Source: Nocardioides sp. NBC_00368
Lineage (GTDB): Bacteria > Actinomycetota > Actinomycetes > Propionibacteriales > Nocardioidaceae
Assembly: GCF_036090055.1 (NCBI RefSeq)
Contig: NZ_CP107970.1
Span: 64,501 to 128,500 of the forward strand
Length of the DNA stretch: 64,000 bases
Direction: 5' to 3'
In this document: positions 1-8,634 of the stretch, one piece after another
Layout of the letters: each line of letters begins with the position of its first letter
Position numbering within the stretch: position 1 is the stretch's first letter
The notes under the pieces: generated by a model
The model's input: the letters and a program-made list of their open reading frames with translations, nothing else
What the model was told of the DNA's origin: nothing
Database searches by the model: none
Position numbers and translations under genes: made by a program

Positions 1-487
1 AGGTCTCCGGGCGCTCGACGTCGATCAGGAACGCGCTGACCAGGCCGCCCAGACCGATGCCCGCGTTCAGCCCCAGGAAGGCGAACCCGTAGGCGCGCTC
101 GCGGTCGGCGGCGGGGACCATCGCGGCCAGCATGGTCGTGGTGCCGGGCCACAGCGGAGAGGCGCCCACGACCACGCCGGCGAGCACCGCCATCGTGGGC
201 ACGGTGCCGTCGACGAAGCCGAGCGATCCGATCGAGATCGACTCCACGGCCAGCGCGCCCAGCAGTACCGCGCGAGGTCCGAAGCGGTCGAGGAGCGCTC
301 CGACGCCGGGGGCGGCGAGCAGGCCGACCACGCCCATCCAGGCGAACATCCAGCCGGCGGTCGACGAGCCGAGGTCCTGGACCTGGGCCATGTAGACGTA
401 GAGGAACGGCAGGGTGAGGCCGTTGCCGAGGGAGGCGAACGCGAAGCCGGCGAGCACGCGAGTGGCCTGGCTGGGGGAGTTCGGCAC
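1..487 (-). CDS. MFS transporter, N-terminal part (probable siderophore exporter)
   Basis: This is a major facilitator protein cut by the window edge; the first 162 residues are visible. The start is the GTG at 487, with a GAGAGGA-like ribosome site about 10 bases upstream. The N-terminus is a run of hydrophobic helices. The loop after helix 2 has the MFS motif A pattern G-x-L-x-D-R-F-G-P-R. The gene is divergent from the siderophore biosynthesis operon and shares two DtxR/IdeR-type iron boxes with it. From that context I infer export of the desferrioxamine-type product under iron limitation. The substrate cannot be read from sequence; a generic drug exporter is the alternative. Confidence 0.8.
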   Translation of the reverse strand, partial: MPNSPSQATRVLAGFAFASLGNGLTLPFLYVYMAQVQDLGSSTAGWMFAWMGVVGLLAAPGVGALLDRFGPRAVLLGALAVESISIGSLGFVDGTVPTMAVLAGVVVGASPLWPGTTTMLAAMVPAADRERAYGFAFLGLNAGIGLGGLVSAFLIDVERPET

Positions 488-534
488 GGGTGTGATCGTC
501 CTCTCTCTGGCCCACCTGTCTGGCGGGGATGTGT

Positions 535-553
535 TTAGGGTAGCCTCACTTAG
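535..553. promoter_or_regulatory. DtxR/IdeR-type iron box 1 (weaker)
   Basis: The 19-mer TTAGGGTAGCCTCACTTAG resembles the actinobacterial iron-box consensus TTAGGTTAGSCTAACCTAA with a few mismatches. It overlaps the stronger box by four bases and lies in the divergent promoter between the exporter and desA. It is probably a second repressor dimer site, repressing both directions when iron is sufficient. Confidence 0.65.
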
Positions 554-568
554 GTTCGCCTAACCTAA
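550..568. promoter_or_regulatory. DtxR/IdeR-type iron box 2 (strong)
   Basis: The 19-mer TTAGGTTCGCCTAACCTAA differs from the consensus iron box at one position. It lies 24 bases upstream of the desA GTG, where a bound repressor would block the promoter. This is direct sequence evidence that the siderophore locus is iron-regulated. Confidence 0.85.
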
Positions 569-591
569 TCCCCCCGTGTCGAAGGAGACCA

Positions 592-2031
592 GTGAGCGCA
601 CCGCACTTGGAGCATCTGTTCCACCCCGACAATGCTCGTGAGTACACCAGCGGCATCACCGAAGCAATCCGGCTGCTCGTCGACCAGCTCGCCACCCTCG
701 AGGGCCCCACCACCGGGATCTCGCCCGAGGAGGCTGCCGGACCGGTCGCCGAGGTCGACCTGGACAACCCCCTCGTCGACGGCGCCGCCGCGCTGGCCGA
801 GGTCAGCAAGCTGTGGCTCCAGGACGCGGTCTGGTTCCACGACCCCTCCTATGCCGCCCACCTCAACTGCCCGGTCGTCATCCCCTCCCTCGTCGGGGAG
901 CTGCTGATCGCGGCCGTCAACACCTCGATGGACACCTTCGACCAGTCCGTGGGCGGCACGTTCATGGAGCGTCGCCTCATCGACTGGACCGCCGCCCGCG
1001 CCGGTTACCCGGAGGCGACCCGCGACGGCATCTTCACCAGCGGCGGCAGCCAGTCCAACCTGCAGGCGCTGCTCCTGGCCCGCGGCGAGGCGGAGCGCCG
1101 CGGCGTACCGCTGGACCGGCTGCGCTTCCTGACCTCCGCGGACAGCCACTTCTCCATCGCCAAGTCGGCCCGCCTGCTCGGCATGGGCGACGCGGCCGCG
1201 ATCGCGATCCCGACCGACGCCGAGCACCGGATGGACGTCGCCGCGCTGCGTGAGGCGCTCGACGAGTGCGTCGTCGACGGCCTGGTGCCTGCTGCGGTCG
1301 TCGCCACCGCGGGCACCACCGACTTCGGCGTGATCGACCCGCTCCACGCCATCGCCGACGCCTGTCAGGACTTCAACGTCTGGTTCCACGTCGACGCGGC
1401 GTACGGCGGTGGGCTGCTCGCCTCGCCGAAGTACCGCCACCTCCTCGACGGCATCGAGCGGTCCGACTCGGTCACGATCGATTACCACAAGACCTGGTTC
1501 CAGCCGGTCTCCTCGAGCGCCCTCCTGGTCCGCGACCTCGCGACCATGCAGCACGCCTCCTGGTACGCCGACTACCTCAACCCGCGGGAGTCGGAGAACC
1601 CCAACCAGGTCGACAAGTCCCTGCAGACCACCCGCCGCTTCGACGCGCTCAAGCTGTGGCTGACCCTGCGCACGATGGGCGCCGATCAGATCGGCGCCTA
1701 CCTCGAGACCGTGATCGACCTGGCCCGCGAGGTCTACGACATCCTCAGCCTGCAGTCCGACATCGAGGTCGTCACGCCCTCCCAGCTCTCCACCGTCGTC
1801 TTCCGCTACGTCGACCCGCACCTGGACGAGGACGCCTTGGGCGACCTCAACCGACGGATCCGCGCGGAGATGTGGAACGGCGGTCGCGGTGTCGTCGCCG
1901 CGACCAAGGTCGACGGCCGGCAGTTCCTCAAGCTCACCCTGCTCAACCCCAAGGCCTCCGTGCAGGACGTACTCGACATCATCGAGCAGGTCCGTACGCT
2001 GGGCCGTGCCGTCCCGGAGGTCGCCCGATGA
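592..2031 (+). CDS. desA: PLP-dependent lysine/diamine decarboxylase (DesA-like)
   Basis: The protein is a 479-residue group II pyridoxal-phosphate decarboxylase. H-V-D-A-A-Y-G-G at residues 266-273 is the cofactor-binding Asp region, and the His-Lys pair at 299-300 holds the predicted Schiff-base lysine K300. In desferrioxamine pathways this enzyme makes cadaverine from lysine, the first committed step. The GTG start follows GAAGGAG closely. The gene overlaps desB by ATGA and heads an operon behind iron boxes. Substrate choice (lysine rather than ornithine) is inferred from the neighbours. Confidence 0.93.
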   Translation: MSAPHLEHLFHPDNAREYTSGITEAIRLLVDQLATLEGPTTGISPEEAAGPVAEVDLDNPLVDGAAALAEVSKLWLQDAVWFHDPSYAAHLNCPVVIPSLVGELLIAAVNTSMDTFDQSVGGTFMERRLIDWTAARAGYPEATRDGIFTSGGSQSNLQALLLARGEAERRGVPLDRLRFLTSADSHFSIAKSARLLGMGDAAAIAIPTDAEHRMDVAALREALDECVVDGLVPAAVVATAGTTDFGVIDPLHAIADACQDFNVWFHVDAAYGGGLLASPKYRHLLDGIERSDSVTIDYHKTWFQPVSSSALLVRDLATMQHASWYADYLNPRESENPNQVDKSLQTTRRFDALKLWLTLRTMGADQIGAYLETVIDLAREVYDILSLQSDIEVVTPSQLSTVVFRYVDPHLDEDALGDLNRRIRAEMWNGGRGVVAATKVDGRQFLKLTLLNPKASVQDVLDIIEQVRTLGRAVPEVAR

Positions 2032-3392
2032 ACGCTCCCCACAGATCAGCCGGCGTCCACGACCTGATCGGCATCGGGCTCGGCCCGTTCAACCTCGGAC
2101 TGGCCGCCCTCGCCGACCCGATCGACGAGCTCGACTGCCTCTTCCTCGAGGGCCGTGACCAGTTCGACTGGCACCCGGGCATGATGCTCGACGAGGCCAC
2201 CCTGCAGGTGCCGTTCCTCGCCGACCTGGTGACGATGGCCGACCCGACCTCGCGGTTCAGCTTCCTCAACTTCCTCAAGCAGACCGGTCGGATCTACCCG
2301 TTCTACATCCGCGAGAACTTCCTGCCCCATCGGCGTGAGTACAACCAGTACTGCCAGTGGGTCGCCTCGCAGCTCGGCTCCGTCCGCTTCGGGCAGCACG
2401 TCACCTCCGTGGAGCACGACGGCGAGACGTACGTCGTCACCACCGCCTCCGGCCAGGGAAATCGAACCCAGACCCATCGAACCCGACGGCTGGTGCTCGG
2501 GACCGGGACGACCCCACGCGTCCCGGACTGCGCGGCCGAGGCCGTGGCGGCCGAGGGGCCGGCGCTGCACAGCTCCGAGTACCTCGCCCGCAAGGACGAG
2601 CTCGTGTCCCGGCGCAGCATCACCGTGGTCGGCAGCGGTCAGTCGGCCGCCGAGGTCTATCTCGACCTGCTGACCGCACAGCCGGACCACGACTACCAGC
2701 TCGTCTGGTTGACCCGCAGCCCGCGGTTCTTCTCGATGGAGTACACCAAGCTCACCCTCGAGCTGACCTCGCCGGAGTACTCTGCCTACTTCCAGTCGCT
2801 GCCGACCGAGAAGCGCGACCAGCTGCTGAAGTCGCAGCAGAGCCTCTACAAGGGCATCTCGGGTGACACGATCGACGCGATCCACGAGGCGCTCTACACC
2901 CGCTCGGTCACCGAGGCGGCCGAGACGACGCTGCTGACCAACACCGAGGTGCGCGGCGTGACCCGCACCGAGGACGGCTACCACCTCGCGCTGCACCACG
3001 TGGAGCAGGAGGAGGACTACGCGATGTCGACCGAGGCGCTGGTCCTGGCTACCGGCTACCGGGCCGGCATCCCGGACTTCCTGGAGCCGGTCCGCGACCG
3101 GATCCGCCTGGACGAGCAGGGTCGCTACGCCGCCAGCCCGACCTTCTCGGTCGACACCGCCGACCGCGAGATCTGGGTGCAGAACGGCGAGGAGCACACC
3201 CACGGCTTCGTCGCCCCCGACCTCGGCATGGGCGCCTACCGCAGCTCGGTGATCCTCGCCGCCATCCTCGGCCGCGAGCCCTACCCGGTCGAGAAGCGGG
3301 TCGCCTTCCAGGAGTTCGGCGTGCCCGACCGCTTCAAGCTTCAGCCCGGGGTCTCGACAAGCTCGACCACCGTAGAGAGGGAGAACCGATGA
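2028..3392 (+). CDS. desB: Cadaverine/diamine N-monooxygenase (DesB-like)
   Basis: The 454-residue flavin N-hydroxylase belongs to the lysine/ornithine N-monooxygenase family. The FAD-binding G-I-G-L-G-P-F-N is at residues 15-22, an NADPH-binding G-S-G-Q-S-A lies near 200, and the late A-T-G-Y-R motif is near 341. It should convert cadaverine to N-hydroxycadaverine using NADPH and oxygen. The ATG overlaps the desA stop and the gene ends in an ATGA overlap with desCD, so translation is probably coupled. The last residues (G-V-S-T-S-S-T-T-V-E) are encoded by a dispersed palindromic repeat at 3350-3371, a lineage-specific tail. Confidence 0.93.
   Translation: MNAPHRSAGVHDLIGIGLGPFNLGLAALADPIDELDCLFLEGRDQFDWHPGMMLDEATLQVPFLADLVTMADPTSRFSFLNFLKQTGRIYPFYIRENFLPHRREYNQYCQWVASQLGSVRFGQHVTSVEHDGETYVVTTASGQGNRTQTHRTRRLVLGTGTTPRVPDCAAEAVAAEGPALHSSEYLARKDELVSRRSITVVGSGQSAAEVYLDLLTAQPDHDYQLVWLTRSPRFFSMEYTKLTLELTSPEYSAYFQSLPTEKRDQLLKSQQSLYKGISGDTIDAIHEALYTRSVTEAAETTLLTNTEVRGVTRTEDGYHLALHHVEQEEDYAMSTEALVLATGYRAGIPDFLEPVRDRIRLDEQGRYAASPTFSVDTADREIWVQNGEEHTHGFVAPDLGMGAYRSSVILAAILGREPYPVEKRVAFQEFGVPDRFKLQPGVSTSSTTVERENR
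3350..3371. repeat. Dispersed palindromic repeat, copy 1 (inside the desB 3' end)
   Basis: The core CTCGACAAGCTCGA is flanked by GGT and CCACC, forming a near-perfect palindrome. Related copies are at 10219, 13345, 38901 and 49106. This one encodes the C-terminal tail of DesB and sits just upstream of the desCD ribosome site. Confidence 0.8.
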
Positions 3393-5689
3393 GGATCACG
3401 ATCGAACCGCTCGAGATCGAAGCTCACCTCGGCACCGTGCACTCCTGGGTGACCCACCCGCGCTCGGCGTACTGGATGATGCTGGACGCCACGCTGGAGG
3501 ACGTCGCCGCGGAGTACGAGCGCATCGCCGGCCACCCGCACCACGACGCCTGGCTCGGCCGGGTCGACGGCGTGCCGGCGTTCCTGGTCGAGACCTACGA
3601 CCCCGCGCGGAGCGAGCTCGCCGGGATCACGCACGTGCCCGACCTGGAGCAGGGCGACCTGGGCATGCACGTCCTGGTCGCGCCCACCTCCGGCGAGCCG
3701 GTCTCGGGCTACACGACCCGGGTCTTCCGGGCGGTCATGCGGCACTGCTTCGCCGACCCCGGTGTCCGTCGTGTGGTGGTCGAGCCGGACGTACGCAACC
3801 AGCCGATCCGCCGCAAGAACACCGAGGCGGGCTTCGTCGAGCTGCGCGAGATCAGCATCGGGGAGAAGACCGCGATGCTCTCGGTCTGCACCCGGGAGAT
3901 GTACGCAGCCGCCCACCTGCGCCCGGAGAACGTTCGGGTCGCTCACCGGCACCTGGTCGCCAAGGCGATCGCGGAGTTCAGCCACGAGCGGCTGATCGCC
4001 CCGGTCGAGACCGACGGCGGCTGGGAGCTGAAAGGGCCGTCCTCGACGTACTCGTTCACCGCGCGCCGCTTCCTGCTCGACCACTGGGTCGTGGACCCGG
4101 ACTCGATCGTGCGGCGCACCGGCCAGGCGCGGACCGTGTTCGGCTCGAACGTGGAGGACGTGGTCGACGCGCAGGCGTTCGTGGCCGAGTTCGCGCCCGA
4201 CCTGGGCATCCCGGACAAGCTGCTGCCCACCTATCTCGAGGAGCTCGCGGCCACGATCGCCTCGGCCTGCTGGAAGCTCGAGCACCAGACGCTGACCGCC
4301 GCCGACCTGGTCGACGCCGACCACCAGAGCGTCGAAGGCGCGATGAGCGAGGGTCACCCGGCCTTCGTCGCCAACAACGGCCGGATCGGCTTCGACATCG
4401 ACGACCACGCCCGCTGGGCGCCGGAGACGAGCAACGACCTCAGCCTGCTGTGGGTCGCCGTCCCCCGGGACCAGTCCCACCTGGCCCTGGGCCGCGGCGA
4501 GGACGAGGACCGCCTCTACGCGGCCGAGCTCGGCGAGGCCACCCTGGACCGGTTCGCGGCGAAGCTGCGCGGCCTCGGGCTCGACCCGAACGGGTTCCGC
4601 TACCTGCCCGTCCATCCGTGGCAGTGGCGCCACAAGCTGGCGGTCACCTTCGCCGCGGACGTCGCCGCGCGCCGGATCGTGCTGGTCGGCTCGGGGGAAG
4701 ATGTCCACCGTCCGCAGCAGTCGATCCGGACGTACTTCAACACCAGCCGGCCCGAGCGGCACTACGTCAAGACCGCGCTGTCGATCCAGAACATGGGCTT
4801 CATGCGCGGACTCTCGCCGGCCTACATGGCCGCGACCCCGGTCATCAACGACTGGGTCGCCGACCTGGTCGAGGGCGACGCGGAGCTGAAGGAGCGCGGT
4901 TTCGGCGTGCTGCGCGAGCTGGCCTCGATCGGCTGGACCGGCGACATCTTCCACGAGCTGCCGACCCCCTCGCCCTACCGGAAGATGATCGCCGCGCTGT
5001 GGCGCGAGTCGCCGGTGCCGCGGCTCGCCGAGGGGGAGCGGTGCGCGACGATGGCGGCGCTGCTGCACCGCGACGCGGCCGGTGCCTCGTACGCCGCCGA
5101 GCTGGTCCGCGCCTCCGGGCTTCCCGCCCGGGAGTGGGTGCGGAGCTACCTCGACGCCTACCTGCGGCCGCTGGTGCACTGCCTGCTGGCGTACGACCTG
5201 GCGTTCATGCCGCACGGCGAGAACCTGGTGATGGTGCTGCGCGATCACGTCCCGGTGCGGATGTTCATGAAGGACATCGGCGAGGAGGTCGCGGTGATGG
5301 GCGACCTGCCGCTGCCCGAGGAGGTCTCCCGGATCCGCGGTTCCTTCCCTGACGACGTCAAGGCGCTCGCGGTCCACACCGACATCTTCGACGGGGTGCT
5401 GCGCTACGTCGCCGCGATCCTCGATGATGAGGGGGTGCTGCCGGAGACCGAGTTCTGGGCCGAGGCCCGGGCGTGCATCGTCGACCACGCCGCCGACCAC
5501 CCCGAGCTGGCCGACGCGGTCGCGCGCTACGACTTCCTGCGCCCGCGCTTCCGCCACTCGTGCCTCAACCGGCTGCAGCTGCGCAACACGCTGCAGATGG
5601 TCGACATCACCGACCAGGCCGAGTCGCTCATCTTCGCGGGCACGCTCGCCAACCCGGTCGCCGACCCGGTCGCCAGTCCGGTCGCATGA
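3389..5689 (+). CDS. desCD: Fused acyltransferase-NIS siderophore synthetase (DesC-DesD)
   Basis: This 766-residue protein joins two steps usually on separate genes. Residues 1 to about 180 are a GNAT acyltransferase of the IucB/DesC type (W-V-T-H-P...D-A-W-L-G; V-V-V-E-P-D near 130). It would attach succinyl or acetyl groups to N-hydroxycadaverine. Residues from about 190 to the end are an IucA/IucC-type NRPS-independent synthetase with the nucleotide-binding E-G-H-P-A-F pattern near 321-326. This domain would condense the units into a linear or macrocyclic tris-hydroxamate with ATP. There is no stop or frameshift between the domains. The gene overlaps desB and the next gene by ATGA. Function is strongly supported by context; the exact product is inferred. 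Confidence 0.9.
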   Translation: MRITIEPLEIEAHLGTVHSWVTHPRSAYWMMLDATLEDVAAEYERIAGHPHHDAWLGRVDGVPAFLVETYDPARSELAGITHVPDLEQGDLGMHVLVAPTSGEPVSGYTTRVFRAVMRHCFADPGVRRVVVEPDVRNQPIRRKNTEAGFVELREISIGEKTAMLSVCTREMYAAAHLRPENVRVAHRHLVAKAIAEFSHERLIAPVETDGGWELKGPSSTYSFTARRFLLDHWVVDPDSIVRRTGQARTVFGSNVEDVVDAQAFVAEFAPDLGIPDKLLPTYLEELAATIASACWKLEHQTLTAADLVDADHQSVEGAMSEGHPAFVANNGRIGFDIDDHARWAPETSNDLSLLWVAVPRDQSHLALGRGEDEDRLYAAELGEATLDRFAAKLRGLGLDPNGFRYLPVHPWQWRHKLAVTFAADVAARRIVLVGSGEDVHRPQQSIRTYFNTSRPERHYVKTALSIQNMGFMRGLSPAYMAATPVINDWVADLVEGDAELKERGFGVLRELASIGWTGDIFHELPTPSPYRKMIAALWRESPVPRLAEGERCATMAALLHRDAAGASYAAELVRASGLPAREWVRSYLDAYLRPLVHCLLAYDLAFMPHGENLVMVLRDHVPVRMFMKDIGEEVAVMGDLPLPEEVSRIRGSFPDDVKALAVHTDIFDGVLRYVAAILDDEGVLPETEFWAEARACIVDHAADHPELADAVARYDFLRPRFRHSCLNRLQLRNTLQMVDITDQAESLIFAGTLANPVADPVASPVA

Positions 5690-7665
5690 CGCTGTTCCGT
5701 GACGAGTGGGGCATCCCGCACGTGCGGGGTGCCTCGCTGACCGAGGTGGCCCGGCTGCAGGGCCGGGCCACCGCGCGGGACCGCGCCTGGCAGCTCGAGA
5801 TCGAGCGCCTGCGCGGTGAGGGCCGCACCGCCGAGCTGCTCGGCCCGGCCGGGCTGGAGTGGGACACCTTCGCGCGCCGTGCCCGGATCGCTGCCGTCGC
5901 GCGTTCTGCCTATGCCGGGCTCGACGTCGAGACGCAGGAGTTCCTGACGGCGTACGTCGACGGGGTCCGCACCGGCCTCGCCGAGACGTCCTGCGTCGAG
6001 CTCGACGGGCCCGACGGGCTCGGCCCGGCGCCCGGGACCTGGCAGCCGTGGACGCCGCTCGCCGTGTTCTGGGTCCAGCAGATCCTCTTCGGCTCGTTCC
6101 CCTCGAAGCTCTTCGGGGCCCGGGCCGCACGCGTGCTCGGTGCCGAGGCTGAGCTGTTCCGCACCGAAGGCTTGTCCGGCGGCTCGAACGCGTACGCCGT
6201 CGGTGGCGGCCGCACCCGCTCCGGCCTGCCGCTGGTGGCCGGTGACCCGCACCGGGTCTTCGAGGCGCCCAACGTCTACCTCCAGGTACGGCTGGCGTGC
6301 ACCGATCCCGACGACCCCTTCGACGTGGTCGGGATGACCTTCCCCGGTGTTCCCGGTGTGCAGCACTTCGCGCACGCCGGGTCCGTTGCGTGGGGAATCA
6401 CCAACGCGATGGGTGACTACCAGGATCTCTACCGTGTCGATCTGCGCCCGGGCGGTGACGTGGTGCGGCGGAGCGAGGAGACGGTGCTCGTCCGCGAACA
6501 GGAGCCGGTCTCGGTCGAGATCCTCGAGACCGAGCGCGGGCCGGTGGTCCTCGATGATGCGGAGGAAGGGTGGGGTCAGGCGCTGCGTACGCCCGGCCAC
6601 GAGCTCGGCGACCTCGGCTTCGGAGCCCTGCTGCCGCTGCTCCGCGCACGTTCGGTCGCCGACGTGGAGGCCGCGGTGGCGCACTGGGTCGAGCCGGCCA
6701 ACAACTGGGTGATCGCCGACGTGGCCGGCGACGTCGTCCACGCGGTCGGCGGCCGGGTGCCCACCCGTGACGAGGCGGGGGAGTGGACCGGCTGGGTCGA
6801 CCCGCTCCCGCGGCGTACGGCCCCTGCCGGCGGCGCCGTGGTGACCGCCAACGATCGGTGCATGCCGGAGTTCGACGTGCTCGCGACCGGCTTCGCGCCG
6901 CCCTTCCGCGCGCACCGGATCGGCGAGCTTCTCGCTGACGCAGGTCCGCTCGACGCGGAGGACGCGGTGGCGGTGCTCGCCGACACCACCCAGATGGCCG
7001 GTGGGCCGCTGCTGGCGCTGGTGCCCGCCGACCTGTGGCCGCAGGCCCTGGACGAGTGGGACGGTGCGATGGACGGATCGCCGGGCGCGGCCTGGTACGC
7101 CGCTCTGCGCGCCGAGGTCGTCGACCGGATCTGCGCGGCACCGGCGCTCGCGGCGCTACGGGAGCCGTCGGAGCACGGGCCGCTCTATTCGCCCTGGTTC
7201 AGTCTCCCCGCCCGGGTGGCCGGTGCGCTGCACGTCATCCTGGCCGCCGAGAAGCCCTTCGGGCTGGACATGCGCGAGCTGGTCAGCGAGGCCGCGAGGG
7301 CCGTGGCCGGCCGTGAGCCGACGCCATGGCCGGAGAATCACCGCTTCTGGCCTCTGCATGCGCTGGAGCAGTTCGAGCTCCCGCACACCCGGTCCGCGCC
7401 CGCCACCCCGCTGCCCGGCGACACCGACACGGTCCGCTGCAACGCCTGGATCCCGGGCACCACCGTGACCGTCCGTGGATCGGTGGCCCGCTACGCGTGG
7501 GATCTCGCCGACCGCGACAACAGCCGCTGGGTCGTACCGCTGGGTGTCAGCGGCGACCCGACCAGTCCCCACCATTCCGACCAGCACGATGCCTGGGCCG
7601 GCGGAGGCGCGGTACGCGTCGTCACCGACTGGTCCCTGCTCACCGAGGAGAAGACATGCCCCTGA
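5686..7665 (+). CDS. Penicillin-amidase-family hydrolase in the siderophore operon
   Basis: The 659-residue protein is an Ntn-hydrolase of the penicillin acylase family. It starts at the ATG overlapping the desCD stop and opens directly with the A-chain motif R-D-E-W-G-I-P-H. G-G-S-N at 165-168 places the predicted self-processing nucleophile at Ser167, beginning the B chain. No signal peptide is visible, unlike classical penicillin G acylase, so it should act in the cytoplasm. Its place in the operon suggests it cleaves or exchanges acyl groups on siderophores or precursors. From memory, amidase and second acyltransferase genes (called desG/desH) have been described beside desABCD in other actinobacteria. 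The reaction is unproven here. Confidence 0.85.
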   Translation: MTLFRDEWGIPHVRGASLTEVARLQGRATARDRAWQLEIERLRGEGRTAELLGPAGLEWDTFARRARIAAVARSAYAGLDVETQEFLTAYVDGVRTGLAETSCVELDGPDGLGPAPGTWQPWTPLAVFWVQQILFGSFPSKLFGARAARVLGAEAELFRTEGLSGGSNAYAVGGGRTRSGLPLVAGDPHRVFEAPNVYLQVRLACTDPDDPFDVVGMTFPGVPGVQHFAHAGSVAWGITNAMGDYQDLYRVDLRPGGDVVRRSEETVLVREQEPVSVEILETERGPVVLDDAEEGWGQALRTPGHELGDLGFGALLPLLRARSVADVEAAVAHWVEPANNWVIADVAGDVVHAVGGRVPTRDEAGEWTGWVDPLPRRTAPAGGAVVTANDRCMPEFDVLATGFAPPFRAHRIGELLADAGPLDAEDAVAVLADTTQMAGGPLLALVPADLWPQALDEWDGAMDGSPGAAWYAALRAEVVDRICAAPALAALREPSEHGPLYSPWFSLPARVAGALHVILAAEKPFGLDMRELVSEAARAVAGREPTPWPENHRFWPLHALEQFELPHTRSAPATPLPGDTDTVRCNAWIPGTTVTVRGSVARYAWDLADRDNSRWVVPLGVSGDPTSPHHSDQHDAWAGGGAVRVVTDWSLLTEEKTCP

Positions 7666-8168
7666 CAGACCCGGCCCTGACCATTCGCGACCTGGAGCCG
7701 TCTGCCGACATCGACCTGCTGTGCGGCTGGCTGCACGACGACCGGGCCAAGTTCTGGGGCATGGTCGAGAAGCCGCGCGAGGAGATCGAGGAGATCTACA
7801 CCTGGCTCCAGGAGCAACCGCACCTGGCGGCGTACATCGTCGAGATCGGCGGCGAGCCGGTCGCCCTGTTCCAGACCTGGGATCCCGAGGTCGACGAGCT
7901 CGGCACCTTCTACGACCGCCGCCCCGGCGACATCGGCGCCCACCTCTTCCTGGCCGACACCCCCACCCGCCAGGGCCGGACCGAGGGCGTCATGGACTTC
8001 TTCATCGAGGAGGTCATAGTCAAGGCCGGTGCTCGCCGCATCGTCGTCGAGCCGGACGCCACCAACGAGGCGTCTCTCGCCCGGCTCGACGACTACGGCT
8101 TCAAGCGCGGCCCGGTCGTCCAGCTCCCGCACAAGGTCGCCCAGTACGCCTTCCTCGACCTGCCCTGA
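7656..8168 (+). CDS. Second siderophore-type GNAT acyltransferase
   Basis: The 170-residue protein is a stand-alone homologue of the DesC half of desCD. It shares the pattern D-R-A-K-F-W-G-M, a central V-A-L-F-Q-T-W-D-P, and R-I-V-V-E-P-D-A-T-N close to the acyl-CoA site. It overlaps the amidase gene by 10 bases and ends the operon. Together with the amidase it could change the terminal acyl group of the hydroxamate siderophore, or acylate with a different CoA than DesCD. The start ATG is chosen because upstream codons belong to the amidase frame. Confidence 0.85.
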   Translation: MPLTDPALTIRDLEPSADIDLLCGWLHDDRAKFWGMVEKPREEIEEIYTWLQEQPHLAAYIVEIGGEPVALFQTWDPEVDELGTFYDRRPGDIGAHLFLADTPTRQGRTEGVMDFFIEEVIVKAGARRIVVEPDATNEASLARLDDYGFKRGPVVQLPHKVAQYAFLDLP

Positions 8169-8169
8169 C

Positions 8170-8505
8170 TCACGACAGCTTCTGCGCGACCTCGTTCAGG
8201 CTGGCCCGCAGCCTGTCGCGGTAGACGTCCTGCTGCTCGGGCAGTCGGGCGTCGCAGAACGCGGCCAGGTCGGGTCCGGTGACCTCGACGACGCTGCGGC
8301 CGGCGGCGGCTTCGGTCTCGAAGAGGTCGAGGACGTCGCGCAGGATCTCGACGATGTCCATGCCGTCGCCGGCGGTGAAGCGCCACATGTAGTTCTTCAT
8401 CTCGGCGTAGACGGTGCGGTAGTCGGCGGGGAGTTCTGCGGCGCGGGCTTCCATGCGCTTCCAGTCCTTCTTGTCGCCGATGAGACGGGTGAGGATGTTG
8501 TTCAT
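8170..8505 (-). CDS. DUF1048-family protein
   Basis: This small 111-residue cytoplasmic helical protein matches the DUF1048 pattern (start M-N-N-I-L, then K-K-D-W-K-R-M, L-P-x-D-Y, Y-M-W, and G-x-D...I-L-x-D-V-L-D-L-F-E). Family members are often paired with PadR-type regulators, but none is next to it here. The ATG at 8505 follows AGAAGGA. Upstream, on the same strand, is a MerR-type operator (8568-8588). The stop lies against the stop of the siderophore operon (convergent). The biochemical role is unknown. Confidence 0.75.
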   Translation of the reverse strand: MNNILTRLIGDKKDWKRMEARAAELPADYRTVYAEMKNYMWRFTAGDGMDIVEILRDVLDLFETEAAAGRSVVEVTGPDLAAFCDARLPEQQDVYRDRLRASLNEVAQKLS

Positions 8506-8567
8506 GTCTGTTCCTTCTTCGGTGGTTTCGGCCCGCTGGTTTGGGGCTGTGGAAGAAGCGTGCAGGG

Positions 8568-8588
8568 CTGACGTAGCGTCAGGGTCAA
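8568..8588 (-). promoter_or_regulatory. MerR-type operator/promoter upstream of the DUF1048 gene
   Basis: Read on the minus strand, TTGACC is followed immediately by the inverted repeat CTGACG-cta-CGTCAG and, at 19-bp spacing, by a weak -10 (GCACGC). A palindrome in an over-long spacer next to TTGACC is the layout of MerR-family activated promoters. No merR gene is visible in the window, so the regulator acts from elsewhere. Confidence 0.5.
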
Positions 8589-8634
8589 GCACTGATCCGA
8601 AGAAAGTTCTCGAGAGCCTGGGACGGCTGGGGTG

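Noticed and set aside
3341..6130. Very long open frame on the minus strand opposite desCD and the amidase
   Set aside because: The plus strand encodes clear enzyme families with catalytic motifs. The minus frame has no recognisable domain and is the usual antisense artefact of high-GC coding DNA.
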